A stretch of DNA of 64,000 bases, taken from Xanthomonas sp. 3793 (GTDB lineage: Bacteria; Pseudomonadota; Gammaproteobacteria; Xanthomonadales; Xanthomonadaceae). Position 1 is the stretch's first letter. Each line of letters opens with the position of its first letter. The stretch covers positions 241,959-305,958 of the forward strand of contig NZ_JANTYU010000005.1 in NCBI RefSeq assembly GCF_024806835.1. The letters are read 5' to 3'. The notes under the pieces are model-generated. The model searched no databases, was not told the DNA's origin, and was given only the letters and a program-made list of their open reading frames with translations. Below are positions 10,301-18,073 of this stretch, in pieces. The position numbers were made by a program, and so were the translations under genes.

Positions 10301-10848
10301 GCGGTATCCAGAAACACCGCTTCGTCGGTAAACCACCATTCGCAATCGCGGGTGCCGCCCACCCCGCGCAACGCCGCATCGCCCATGCGCGCTGCCAGCG
10401 GAAACTGCAGGCCCGAATGCTGCAGCAAGGTGCTCTTGCCCGAGCCGGGCGGGCCGATCAACGCGTACCACGGCAGCGTGTACAGATCGCCGCCACCGCG
10501 GCGCTTGCGCAGCAGTTGAATGGCCTGCTGGAAGCGCGCCTGCAATTGCGCGCGCTCCTGCCCGCTGCGCAGTTCGCGGTCATCGTCGCGACCGGGTGCG
10601 GCCAATGCGCTGGATAGCCCGGCCGCGCGCCGCTGCGCCCGCCAACGTCGCCATCCCAGCACCCCCAGCCACACCCCGATCAACAGCACGATTGCCAACA
10701 GCCGCGCCGCCATGCCGGTCAGCGGGCTCCAGCCATCGATGGCGACATACGGCCCGCCCACCCACAGCAGCAGCGACAGCAGGCACAGCGCCAATACGCT
10801 CACCACCAACGTGGCACTCAGCTTGGACAACCGCGTCTTCATCGTCAT
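7318..10848 (-). CDS. tssM: T6SS inner-membrane complex protein TssM (IcmF)
   Basis: A 1176-residue IcmF-family protein that forms the transmembrane core of the T6SS with TssL. Two N-terminal membrane segments lie at about residues 11-33 and 46-66. A cytoplasmic NTPase-like domain with Walker A GPPGSGKST at 132-140 follows, then a third membrane segment near 440-460 and a large periplasmic region. Length is normal. In most systems the periplasmic C-terminus docks onto the lipoprotein TssJ, yet no tssJ is recognisable in this window. The start overlaps the tssL stop and the stop overlaps tagF, both by four bases. Confidence 0.95.
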   Translation of the reverse strand: MTMKTRLSKLSATLVVSVLALCLLSLLLWVGGPYVAIDGWSPLTGMAARLLAIVLLIGVWLGVLGWRRWRAQRRAAGLSSALAAPGRDDDRELRSGQERAQLQARFQQAIQLLRKRRGGGDLYTLPWYALIGPPGSGKSTLLQHSGLQFPLAARMGDAALRGVGGTRDCEWWFTDEAVFLDTAGRYTTQDSDQAVDAGAWRDFLRLLRRHRPRRPLNGVLVTMSMSDLLLLDDGERDTHMQAIRRRLDELAEQLQASVPVYLIFTKCDLIGGFGEFFDDLTPGQRSQVWGMTFALAHTLDGRAARGFAEEFNLLQQQLSARLFERLNLERDRLRRATILSFPQQVAALGERARQFVEGTFAGTAYGPAPLLRGVYFTSGTQEGTPIDRMMGAVARTFGVDDARVHAPGAQRRTFFVERLLREVVLRESGLANTPPTQQRRMAWLQAAAYAGVALLSGALLAGLSVSYLGNRAYLQHVRQALQARPAVPDPNAATSMPEYMARTLQQAAATQAVVQVARQYRQRTPWSLRMGLFQGATLGDELQAGYLRQLNATLLPALAVRFRDGLVDNAQAPQALYYTLKGYLMLGQPQHLDPAQLSALAAIEAGKLFPRDVAQQQAVSAHLQALLEAPGRVRALSLDGERIAQARASLRAADLSTLIYGNLLLTPPAGTPLRLDKALGLLADTFVRRSGTALSTPVAALYTQPVFAGLQRDGIGQAVERFGCDDWVFGGAPLDAAAKAALVREVGQRYEADYIRYWDALLADLQLRPAADLAGASASAARLAGPGSPLRLLLGVVAEHTQAMDRAPPADPAQRAVAAAAGKAAAKANAAAATLPGGAAMSAALATAADPAAANAALPGAAISEHFLALNALTAGAPGSTPLDHLLGVLDQLGKQLLVVSQGGGDAAAANAQLALARQEMAQLPPPLTDWLQTLAGSSATLMTQGARAALDAQVRQSVGEVCSDFVRGRYPFDPDAQVDLPLQNFGELFGTGGRLDTLYTGTVQPLLDTQAPQWRWKQGPDAVVGAPGLPAQLQLAQRIRQKYFRGGPVPQVGFTVLAPTLGEGVTRLTLDIEGQRYDYQPGAAQSMPMIWPGPVPGHVSIAAFGADGVALGTLDYQGDWALFRALQAGHLQNPSDLRFVASFALGGHDVQVPLRAGNLRHPFLDSDVQQFACGG

Positions 10849-12095
10849 TCCCCAGGCTGGAACAGAATCTCGACGCGGCGATTGCGCGCGCGATTGGCAG
10901 GCAGCTGCGCCGGCTGCGCCACCGGTTGCGAGTCGCCGGCGCCCAGCGCTTCCACCCGCCCCGGCGTGGCAAGATGCGTGCGCAACAGCTGCGCAACCGC
11001 CTCGGCACGCGCCCCCGACAAGGCGTAGTTGTCCTGAAAACGCAGCGAGCGCACCGGCACGTCGTCGGTATGCCCGACCACGATCACCCGTCCCGGCAAT
11101 TGATCGATTGCCGCCGCGATCTGTGCGATCAGGCCACGTTGCTCCGGCTCCACCTCGACGCCGCCGGAGGCGAACATCGCCGCGCTGCTCAGGCGCACGC
11201 GCGTCTGTCCATCGGACTGCTCATCCACGCGCAACAGGCTGGCGCGCTCCTGCGTGGCAAGCAACTGTTTCAGACGCACCTGCGGCGGCGGCAACGGCGT
11301 TGCCTGCGGTGGTGTGGCCGGCGCCAGCCCCCACTGCGCAACCTGCGCGCTGATCGGCGCCGACAATGCGTTCAGGCGCGTCTGCATCCACGCGAAGGCC
11401 ACCACCAACACGCTCAGCCCCAACAGCGCAGCGGCCCACAGCGGCAGGAAGCGGCCCAGCCGGCGGCGGTCTTCCACCCCGCGCCAATGCGGCGCCAGGC
11501 TGTCGGGTGCGGCGCCGCGCGCCGCACGGATACGGCGGAACAGGTCGTCCTGAATCTCGCCGAGCTTGGCCAGCCCGCCCGCTTCGATCTGATACCGGCC
11601 CACGAATCCCAGCGCCAGGCACAGATACATCAGCTCGATCAATTCCAGATGCCGCGACACATCCGCGCACAGACGCTCCAGGATCTGGAAGAACTTGGCG
11701 CCGCCGTACGATTCGCCATGAAAGACCACCAGCAAGGTCTTTTGCGACCAGCCACTGCGCTCGCCCCACGGCGCATTGAGCACCGCCTCGTCGAGCAAGG
11801 CGCACAACACGTAACGCGCGGCGGTGACCGCTTCCACCGGCGCGCCGCCATCGCGGGCGCGTTGCTCGAAGCGGCGGATCTGCGCCATCACCTGCTCGCG
11901 CAGACGGACCACGTCGGGAAGCTGCGCGCTGTGACGCAATTGCACCGCCAGCAGCAACAACGGCGTGGCCGCCTGCACCAACGGGTTGACGCTGCGGCCC
12001 AGCAACTCGCTGATGTCGGTGTCTTCGGCAGCCACCACGCTGGCCGCAAGCGGCGCAACCAGGCCGGCATCGATGTCGGTCATGGAACGGCTCAT
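10845..12095 (-). CDS. tssL: T6SS inner-membrane protein TssL with OmpA-like peptidoglycan-binding domain
   Basis: A 416-residue extended TssL (DotU/IcmH family). The N-terminal cytoplasmic domain occupies about residues 1-200 (NPLVQAATPLLLLAVQLR, ALLDEAVLNAPWG). One membrane helix follows (PLWAAALLGLSVLVVAFAW). The C-terminal domain at about 295-410 is OmpA-like, with VVGHTDDVPVRSL and LSGARAEAVAQLL, and should bind peptidoglycan and anchor the secretion complex. Some T6SS encode this anchor as a separate protein; here it is fused. tssK ends 4 nt upstream and tssM begins within the stop codon. Confidence 0.94.
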   Translation of the reverse strand: MSRSMTDIDAGLVAPLAASVVAAEDTDISELLGRSVNPLVQAATPLLLLAVQLRHSAQLPDVVRLREQVMAQIRRFEQRARDGGAPVEAVTAARYVLCALLDEAVLNAPWGERSGWSQKTLLVVFHGESYGGAKFFQILERLCADVSRHLELIELMYLCLALGFVGRYQIEAGGLAKLGEIQDDLFRRIRAARGAAPDSLAPHWRGVEDRRRLGRFLPLWAAALLGLSVLVVAFAWMQTRLNALSAPISAQVAQWGLAPATPPQATPLPPPQVRLKQLLATQERASLLRVDEQSDGQTRVRLSSAAMFASGGVEVEPEQRGLIAQIAAAIDQLPGRVIVVGHTDDVPVRSLRFQDNYALSGARAEAVAQLLRTHLATPGRVEALGAGDSQPVAQPAQLPANRARNRRVEILFQPGE

Positions 12096-12099
12096 GCGC

Positions 12100-13434
12100 T
12101 CAACTCCGGATCGCCCACAGCTGCAGGTCCAGCCCGGCGAATTCGCTGCCGAAGTGGAATGCGATGCCGCCGGAGGTCTTCAAGGTTCGCCACAACGCGG
12201 CGCTCTTGTCGAACTCGAAGTACAGGTAACCGGCGTGGTACGGAATCTGCCGCGGCGCCACCGCCATCGGCGTTGCCACGATGCCGGGCAACTGCAGATT
12301 GACCAGATCGCGGATCTGCTCCACCGGCCCGATCTTGGCGTGCGCGGGCAGCTGCCGGCGCAATTCCTCGCTGGGCATGTCGGCCTTTGCGGCGAGGACG
12401 AACGCGGCGCTGTCCAGCAAGCTCGGGTCGGGCACCATCGCCACCCACACGCCGAACTTGCGTGCCTGCATCGGCAACGGGGTGGCGGTCTGTTCGAGCA
12501 CCGCGCTCAGGCTGGAGCGCAAGGCGCCGATCACCGGTTCGAAGCTGTCCTGCTGCGCCTCGTGCCGATAGGCCGGCCATGCCGGCGGGCGCTTGCCTGG
12601 CGCGGTAAAGGTGCTGAGCTCGCCGGCCAGCCCCACCAGGGCACGGAACAGCTCTTCAGGATGCGCCAACGGTGCGGCGGCCCAGTGCGCAATCTGCGGT
12701 TGCCAGCGGTTGATCACCTGCAACAGCAGGAAATCGGCGATGTCGGCAGCGCCGCCGCGGTCGGTCAGCGTCACCCGCGCCGCCAGCGCCTCGCCGCGCT
12801 GATGCAACAAGCCAAGCAGTTCGGTCAGGAACGTGGTCAACCGTGAGGCGGCTTGGCAGACCATCGCACTGGGAATGAAGTGCGGGTCGAGGATCACCTG
12901 ACGGTCCGAGCGCGATTCGATGATGCGCGCCACCGCGATACAGTCCAAGCCGTCCAGTGGCTGCGATTGCGGCAGCAGCCGCGTGCTCAGCCCACCGACT
13001 TCCATCAGCACCGCCTCGCTGGTGCTGCCCGACGCATCGCCGCTTTCGGTCTCACGCACGCGGTAGCGGAACAACTGATCGACCGGCGATTCCGGACGCC
13101 CCAGTTCCGGCTGCGCCGGTACCCGCAAGGGCAGCGTGAGATACACGATCTGATCGCGGCAGTTGGGGTCCACCTCCAGCGCCACCGGTAGCGGATCGTC
13201 ACCCGGCATCGCGAACGGCGTGCCGTCGGCAAACACGCCACGCGCACGCCGCAACCCCAGCTTGCCCACCGCCAGCAGATCGGTCTCCCATTCCAGCTCG
13301 CTCAGGCCCCAGGCGTACGGCCGCAGCCGCGCCGCACGCAGATCCACATAGCGCTCCAGGTAGCGTTCCTGCTGCTGCAGATGCTGCGGGCGCAGAAACA
13401 GCCCTTCGCTCCACACGACCTTGTTGTTGTGCAT
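12100..13434 (-). CDS. tssK: T6SS baseplate protein TssK
   Basis: A 444-residue TssK, the trimeric connector between the phage-like baseplate and the TssL/TssM membrane complex. The N-terminus KVVWSEGLFLRPQHLQQQ is highly characteristic of the family. The start is placed at ATG 13434, immediately before this conserved block. Upstream in-frame sequence is low-complexity and would add about 70 residues that the family lacks. The gene heads the tssK-L-M-tagF-pppA-ppkA run. A 366-nt gap separates it from tagH, where related loci often carry tssJ; here that gap holds only a palindrome. Confidence 0.95.
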   Translation of the reverse strand: MHNNKVVWSEGLFLRPQHLQQQERYLERYVDLRAARLRPYAWGLSELEWETDLLAVGKLGLRRARGVFADGTPFAMPGDDPLPVALEVDPNCRDQIVYLTLPLRVPAQPELGRPESPVDQLFRYRVRETESGDASGSTSEAVLMEVGGLSTRLLPQSQPLDGLDCIAVARIIESRSDRQVILDPHFIPSAMVCQAASRLTTFLTELLGLLHQRGEALAARVTLTDRGGAADIADFLLLQVINRWQPQIAHWAAAPLAHPEELFRALVGLAGELSTFTAPGKRPPAWPAYRHEAQQDSFEPVIGALRSSLSAVLEQTATPLPMQARKFGVWVAMVPDPSLLDSAAFVLAAKADMPSEELRRQLPAHAKIGPVEQIRDLVNLQLPGIVATPMAVAPRQIPYHAGYLYFEFDKSAALWRTLKTSGGIAFHFGSEFAGLDLQLWAIRS

Positions 13435-13800
13435 GATCCACTCGCTGGAGAGAAGCCGGTCGCAGCTGGAGCGCACGCGGCCACTACATCGCGTGCGACC
13501 TGACGGCGCGGGTATTGGCGATGCGTCGTTAGCTACGTTGGCGCGCGTTGTGCAATGCGTTTCCGACGGCATCTGCTGGGGCAGTCCACGCACCGCCGAT
13601 GCGTGTCGGTGGATCGATTCTGCGGCGTGCCCGGCGCACTCACCCGTCAAAACGTCTCAGCGGATTGGCATGCACGTCCTGCCACAAAAAACCAGCGCCA
13701 CGGGTGATTTCGTAGGAGCGCGCTTGCGCGCGATGAGGCCTTGTCGCGACAGCCCCATCGCGCGCAAGCGCGCTCCTACAAAAGCGGGATCGGGTTGTCG
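13435..13800. other. Non-coding gap between tagH and tssK
   Basis: This 366-nt stretch holds no credible gene on either strand. It contains a long perfect palindrome at 13712-13779, and the tssK promoter or leader must also lie here. In several related T6SS loci the lipoprotein gene tssJ occupies this position between tssK and the FHA gene. No lipobox-bearing reading frame is visible. Confidence 0.7.
13712..13779. repeat. Perfect 24-bp inverted repeat (Xanthomonas-type intergenic palindrome)
   Basis: Arms 13712-13735 and 13756-13779 are exact reverse complements, separated by a 20-nt loop. The outer bases are GTAGGAGCG and CGCTCCTAC, the same ends as the 149-bp repeat units at 41277-41941. 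Half-copies ending in GCTCCTAC occur near 53641 and 63979. As RNA it would fold very stably and could end or protect the tagH transcript. Confidence 0.85.
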
Positions 13801-15102
13801 TCAGCGCTGCGGCTGCCGCCGTGCCGACTTCAGGCGCGCCAGCTGGGCTTCGTAGGCGCGGGCGAACTCGTCGCCGAACAGGCGGCGGAAGCAGTCGTCC
13901 GGATCGCCGCGCAGTTGTTCGAAGTTGTCGCGGTAGCGCTCCCAGTAACGGCCCTTGCCGCCGAAGCTCAGGCGCTTGCCGCCGGCGTCGGCCTCCTGTT
14001 CCAGACGGTCGGGGCTGAAGTGGAACAGCATCGCGTCGAAGGCGGCGCGCATGCCCGCCAGCATCGCCATCTGGTGGCAGCGGATGTCGTCGAAGGCGTC
14101 CTCGAAGGCAGGCACACCGGACAGGAACGAAGCGCTTGGCGGGGCCAGCAGTTTCTGCAGCGCGTCTTCGGCGGTGGCCGCGAACTTGAGCGGGTTGTTC
14201 TCCGAGCGCTGTATCACCGTCACCGGCAAGCGAAAGGTGTTCTTGATCTCGGCGCGTGCGCGCAGCACGTCCATGACGCCATCCACCACGATGGTGAAGA
14301 TGCGCTCCAGCTCCGGTGGCACGGCCAGCGTCGATGCCGGCGCGCTGCCTGATCTCTGCAAGGCCAACGCTGCCACGGGTGGCGCAGGGACCGTCGACGC
14401 GGGCGGCGCAAAGTCGCCCATCGTCAGGTCCCAGTTCTCCGGTAGCGTGGCGCGCGCCTCACCGTTGCCAGGCGGACGGAAGTGATCGTGACTGGCGTTG
14501 CTGTGATTCCATGCGCTGGACCCCACGCTCGGTGCTGGAGCCGGTAACGGGTCGAGCAGCCGCAATGGATCGAGCTCGCGTGGCGTGCTGCCGAGCAGCA
14601 GGCCTTCCAGCGGGTCGTCGGTGACAGGATGCGCAGCAAGCGGCGCACCGAAGTCCAGCAGGTCGCACGCGTGCGCAGGCGTGGCGGTGCGCATCGGCGA
14701 TGGCGGTGGCGCGACCTGGGTGCGGTCGTCCATGGCGTCCGGCAGCGGATCCAACGCAGCTGCGAGGTCCGGCGCGGCGCCCGGGGAGTGCACCTGCACC
14801 TGGATTTCAAAACTGTCCAGTTGCAGGCGATCGCCATCGCTCAACGCGCAAGGATCGGCACGCGTGAGCGCCACGCCGTTGAGCGACATGCCATTGGTGC
14901 TGCGGTCTTCGATGAAGTACATGCCATTGAGGAAGCGCACCACCGCATGCGTGCGCGAGACGCCTGGCGCCGCCAGCACCCAATCGCTTTCATCGGAACG
15001 GCCAATGCTTCCACCGCTGCCGGCAAAGCGCTTTTGCGCGCTGGCCCCGAATTGCGCGGCGTGCACGCCGCCGACGGTGAGAATCAACTGCGAACTGGAC
15101 AC
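13801..15102 (-). CDS. tagH: T6SS FHA-domain scaffold protein TagH/Fha
   Basis: A 433-residue forkhead-associated protein. The FHA domain is at about residues 5-95, with phosphothreonine-binding motifs SIGRSDESDWVL, VSRTHAVVRF and DRSTNGMSLNG. A variable Pro-rich middle leads into a conserved C-terminal domain of T6SS FHA proteins (from LERIFTIVVDGVMDVL to the end). It is the expected substrate or reader for the PpkA/PppA pair encoded in the same locus. The start codon is GTG at 15102, supported by GGAG nine bases upstream; no ATG lies ahead of the FHA domain. Confidence 0.9.
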   Translation of the reverse strand: MSSSQLILTVGGVHAAQFGASAQKRFAGSGGSIGRSDESDWVLAAPGVSRTHAVVRFLNGMYFIEDRSTNGMSLNGVALTRADPCALSDGDRLQLDSFEIQVQVHSPGAAPDLAAALDPLPDAMDDRTQVAPPPSPMRTATPAHACDLLDFGAPLAAHPVTDDPLEGLLLGSTPRELDPLRLLDPLPAPAPSVGSSAWNHSNASHDHFRPPGNGEARATLPENWDLTMGDFAPPASTVPAPPVAALALQRSGSAPASTLAVPPELERIFTIVVDGVMDVLRARAEIKNTFRLPVTVIQRSENNPLKFAATAEDALQKLLAPPSASFLSGVPAFEDAFDDIRCHQMAMLAGMRAAFDAMLFHFSPDRLEQEADAGGKRLSFGGKGRYWERYRDNFEQLRGDPDDCFRRLFGDEFARAYEAQLARLKSARRQPQR

Positions 15103-15424
15103 GACACGGACTCCTGCAAACGATGGTGGGCGTCAGACAGCGATGCGCTGCAATTCAAGATCCCTTGCTGGACGCCACACACCGCACCGCGCACCCAGCA
15201 CGGCCCGGCGACAACCCGACGGCTGGCTGAGGACGTCTGCGCCGCGGCGACTGCAGCGCCGCTTCGATGGCGAACACGGCAAGACACCCTGCAGACCGTT
15301 GATGTCAGGCCGACGCACGGCGCACGGGGCCAGGCCCTGGATGCGAGCGGCACATCCCGACTCCACGCCAGGCATGCCAACCTGTCCGCTAGGTAGGTTT
15401 GAGCCTGCTTCCCATGCCTGGTCA
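15103..15424. other. Non-coding gap upstream of tagH
   Basis: The 322 nt between the DUF6931-like gene and tagH contain no convincing gene. Reading frames here have poor start sites and no family resemblance. It may hold a tagH promoter; no clear -35/-10 pair stands out. Confidence 0.5.
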
Positions 15425-15973
15425 TCACTGCACCTGCGCATTGGCCAGCAACTCCAGCGCGTGTGCGGCATACCCCGTGCGGCGCGTCTGCAGCTGCGCC
15501 GGCTCACGCGCGGCAAGCAAGGTGATTGCGGCGGCCACCGCGCGTGCGGTCAGGTGCTCGGGCGGTGGTACCGGCGTGGCCTGCTGCGGTGGCGCCAGGC
15601 TGCCGCCGGACCAGGCCACTGCCGCCGCCAACCAGGCGCCCAACGAGACGTAACCGCCTGCATGCGCAAACGCCTGCGCGGCACGGCGGTGCGCTTCGCT
15701 GGGATCGCGCACCCACTTTTCGGCCAGCGCGGCGCCGACGCGGTCTTCCTCGTCCAGCGTTTCGCCGCGCACGCATTGGCACAGCCAGGCCACCGCATAG
15801 CGCTTGGGCAGCAGGCGCGCGAGCAGCTTGATCGCATCCTCGCCATGCCCATGCGCCAGCAACGCACGCACCGCTGCCTGCGGCGCCATCGTCGCGCCCA
15901 GCTGCGCACGTGCAGCCGCGGACACCTGCATGTCCGCACACGCCTGCGCCAGCGAGAGATCGGGCGCGCTCAT
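15425..15973 (-). CDS. T6SS-locus protein, DUF6931-like
   Basis: A 182-residue soluble protein with no signal peptide. The central block (AIKLLARLLPKRYAVAWLCQ, then RGETLDEEDRVGAALAEKWV) resembles the DUF6931 family, which is found in T6SS loci but has no assigned function. The last third is Ala-rich, with a motif SGGSLAPPQQ. Its ATG overlaps the vgrG stop by four bases, so translation is coupled to the tip protein. Proximity suggests a chaperone or assembly role for VgrG, but that is inference. The family name is from recall and was not searched. Confidence 0.65.
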   Translation of the reverse strand: MSAPDLSLAQACADMQVSAAARAQLGATMAPQAAVRALLAHGHGEDAIKLLARLLPKRYAVAWLCQCVRGETLDEEDRVGAALAEKWVRDPSEAHRRAAQAFAHAGGYVSLGAWLAAAVAWSGGSLAPPQQATPVPPPEHLTARAVAAAITLLAAREPAQLQTRRTGYAAHALELLANAQVQ

Positions 15974-17934
15974 CCGATCATGATCAGGCCGCCGCCAACC
16001 TGCACCAGCGCATCGGCCTTGATGTTCACCAGCGGGCCCTTGACCGTGGCAGACGCGCCGGCTTCGGCGCTGAGCATGCCGCCCGAAGACAGCTTGAGCG
16101 TACCGTCGCCCACCACTTCGGTCGCTGGCGAGGTGGCCTGCAGCTGCGCATCGGCAATCAACTTGATCGCCAGCGAGGTGGTCTTGGCTTCGGAGGTCGC
16201 ATCGACCAGGATCTTGATGCCGCTGAGCACGATGTCGCCGTTGCGCTTCATCAGCAGACGCGAACTGCCGGTGACCAGCTCGATCTCTTCGCCGGCCTTG
16301 AGCAACAGCTTCTTGCCCACATCCACGCTGTCGTTGTTCTCGATGCGGGCACTGCGATCGTGCCTGACCGTGAGGACCTGGTCGTTGGTCACGGTAGCGG
16401 TGTGGTCGTTCAGCACCTCTTCGCGCAGATCGCGTTGCGCGCGCAGATAGACTTCTTCGTGGCCGGCCTTGTCGTCGAAGCGCAGCTCGTTGAAGTCCGC
16501 GCTGCCGCCGAGCAGGCTGCGGCTACGCATACCGCTCTGGGTCTTGTTGTCCGGCAAGGCGAACGGCACTGCATGATCGGCGTTGTAGACGCTGCCTACG
16601 ATCAACGGGCGGTCCGGATCGCCTTCCAGGAAGCTCACCACCACTTCCTGCCCGACCCGCGGCAGGCTCATCGCGCCCCAGCCCTTGCCCGCCCACATCG
16701 AGGCCACGCGCACCCAGCAGGACGGTGCACCGTGTGGGCGCGCGGATGTGGCCCAGTGAAAGGTCACCTGCACACGGCCATGCGCATCCACCACGATGTC
16801 TTCGTCGGTATCGCCGGTCACCACCGCCGTCTGCAGGCCGGCAATGCTGGGGGTTGGCGTGCGCCGCAGGCTACGGAAGGGCAGCCGGCTTTCCATCACC
16901 TGCACGGTGCTGGAAAACGGCGCTTCGTCGCCATGCTCCGGCGCGGCCAGCGTGGTCTGTGCCGACAACACCAGATATTGCTGGTTGATCGGAGCGCATG
17001 GATGCCCGCGCAGGGTGAACAGCGCACCGACCATCAGGCCGCAGGCATTGGTGGTTGCGTGGTGGCTGGCACGCTGCACGTTGAGCGCCTCGGTACGCAC
17101 TTGCGCGTAGCGGCTGCCGTCGGCTTGCAGTGCATGCGGACCCGGATAATCGAATGCGTTCAGCGCGTCCACCTGATGCAGCTCGTCCCCGCTGGCGTCG
17201 GCCTCTGCTGCCAGTGAGGCACGCGGCTGCTGCGGGTCGTAGTCGGCGAGCGCGTGACGCGTGGAATGCAGCGCGCGGGCGCTACGCCACTGGCTCACCA
17301 CCGAGCGCAGGATGCGCCGTTGCTGCATTTCAGGCGGCACGTACGGCAGGGTGTCCACTCCGTTGCGTACCGCATGCGCGCCAAGCGCGTCGCAGAGCAC
17401 CAGCGTGTGCGCGTTGCGCGCATGCGTGAAGTAGTAATAGATGCCTTCCTGCTCCAGCAGCCGGCTGATGAAGCTGAAGTCGTCTTCGCGGTATTGCACG
17501 CAATACACCCGCTTGGGGTATTGCGCGCTCAGCTGCTGCTGGATGTCGCTGTAGCCGCTCTCGCCCAGCACGCTGGTGACGATCTCCGGAACGCTCAGGT
17601 CCTGATAGATGCGGCAATCGCGGCGCTGGGTCAGCAACCATGGCCGCGGGACCACATGCAGCTCGAGCACGGTGTAGGAAAGCGCGTCGATCACGGTGAA
17701 GCCGGCCTGTGCGCAAGTTGCCACGATGCCGTGGTACCAGCGCTGCGTGCCGTTGTCGTCGGCCAGCTCCACGGCGACCGGTGTGGCCAGCAGCGCGCGC
17801 AGGTCGGGCTGTGCGTCCGTGCACAAGGCGTCGATGCGGAACTCGAACAGCTGCCCCAGCGCTTCGCTGGCCTGCATGCGGTGCAGCAGCAGACGCTCGC
17901 CAAGGTCGGAGTGCAGCGTGATGGTGCGCGGCAT
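15970..17934 (-). CDS. vgrG: T6SS spike protein VgrG (TssI)
   Basis: A 654-residue VgrG that forms the trimeric puncturing tip capped by PAAR. The gp27-like N-terminus begins PRTITLHSDLGERLLLHRM. The gp5-like OB region contains GRVQVTFHW and SLPRVGQEVVVSFLEGDPDRP, followed by the DKAGHEEVYLRAQRD region and a beta-helical needle ending in GGGLIMIG. There is no extra C-terminal effector domain, so this is a structural VgrG or a carrier of separate cargo. The start is placed at ATG 17934; an upstream in-frame ATG at 18015 would add 27 residues that the family lacks. Confidence 0.94.
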   Translation of the reverse strand: MPRTITLHSDLGERLLLHRMQASEALGQLFEFRIDALCTDAQPDLRALLATPVAVELADDNGTQRWYHGIVATCAQAGFTVIDALSYTVLELHVVPRPWLLTQRRDCRIYQDLSVPEIVTSVLGESGYSDIQQQLSAQYPKRVYCVQYREDDFSFISRLLEQEGIYYYFTHARNAHTLVLCDALGAHAVRNGVDTLPYVPPEMQQRRILRSVVSQWRSARALHSTRHALADYDPQQPRASLAAEADASGDELHQVDALNAFDYPGPHALQADGSRYAQVRTEALNVQRASHHATTNACGLMVGALFTLRGHPCAPINQQYLVLSAQTTLAAPEHGDEAPFSSTVQVMESRLPFRSLRRTPTPSIAGLQTAVVTGDTDEDIVVDAHGRVQVTFHWATSARPHGAPSCWVRVASMWAGKGWGAMSLPRVGQEVVVSFLEGDPDRPLIVGSVYNADHAVPFALPDNKTQSGMRSRSLLGGSADFNELRFDDKAGHEEVYLRAQRDLREEVLNDHTATVTNDQVLTVRHDRSARIENNDSVDVGKKLLLKAGEEIELVTGSSRLLMKRNGDIVLSGIKILVDATSEAKTTSLAIKLIADAQLQATSPATEVVGDGTLKLSSGGMLSAEAGASATVKGPLVNIKADALVQVGGGLIMIG

Positions 17935-18073
17935 CGAAGCATCCACAGGTGAGTGAGCAACGCACGACGCGCTGACCGGCAGCCCCGGAGTGACGGCCTG
18001 CAAGGACCACCGCATGCCATTGCTGCCGGGGTCATGCTCACACGCGTGCGGCCGGCAAAGCCGACATTTCGTC

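Noticed and set aside
8551..10617. A 688-residue plus-strand frame opposite tssM
   Set aside because: Antisense shadow of tssM, with low-complexity composition and no ribosome site.
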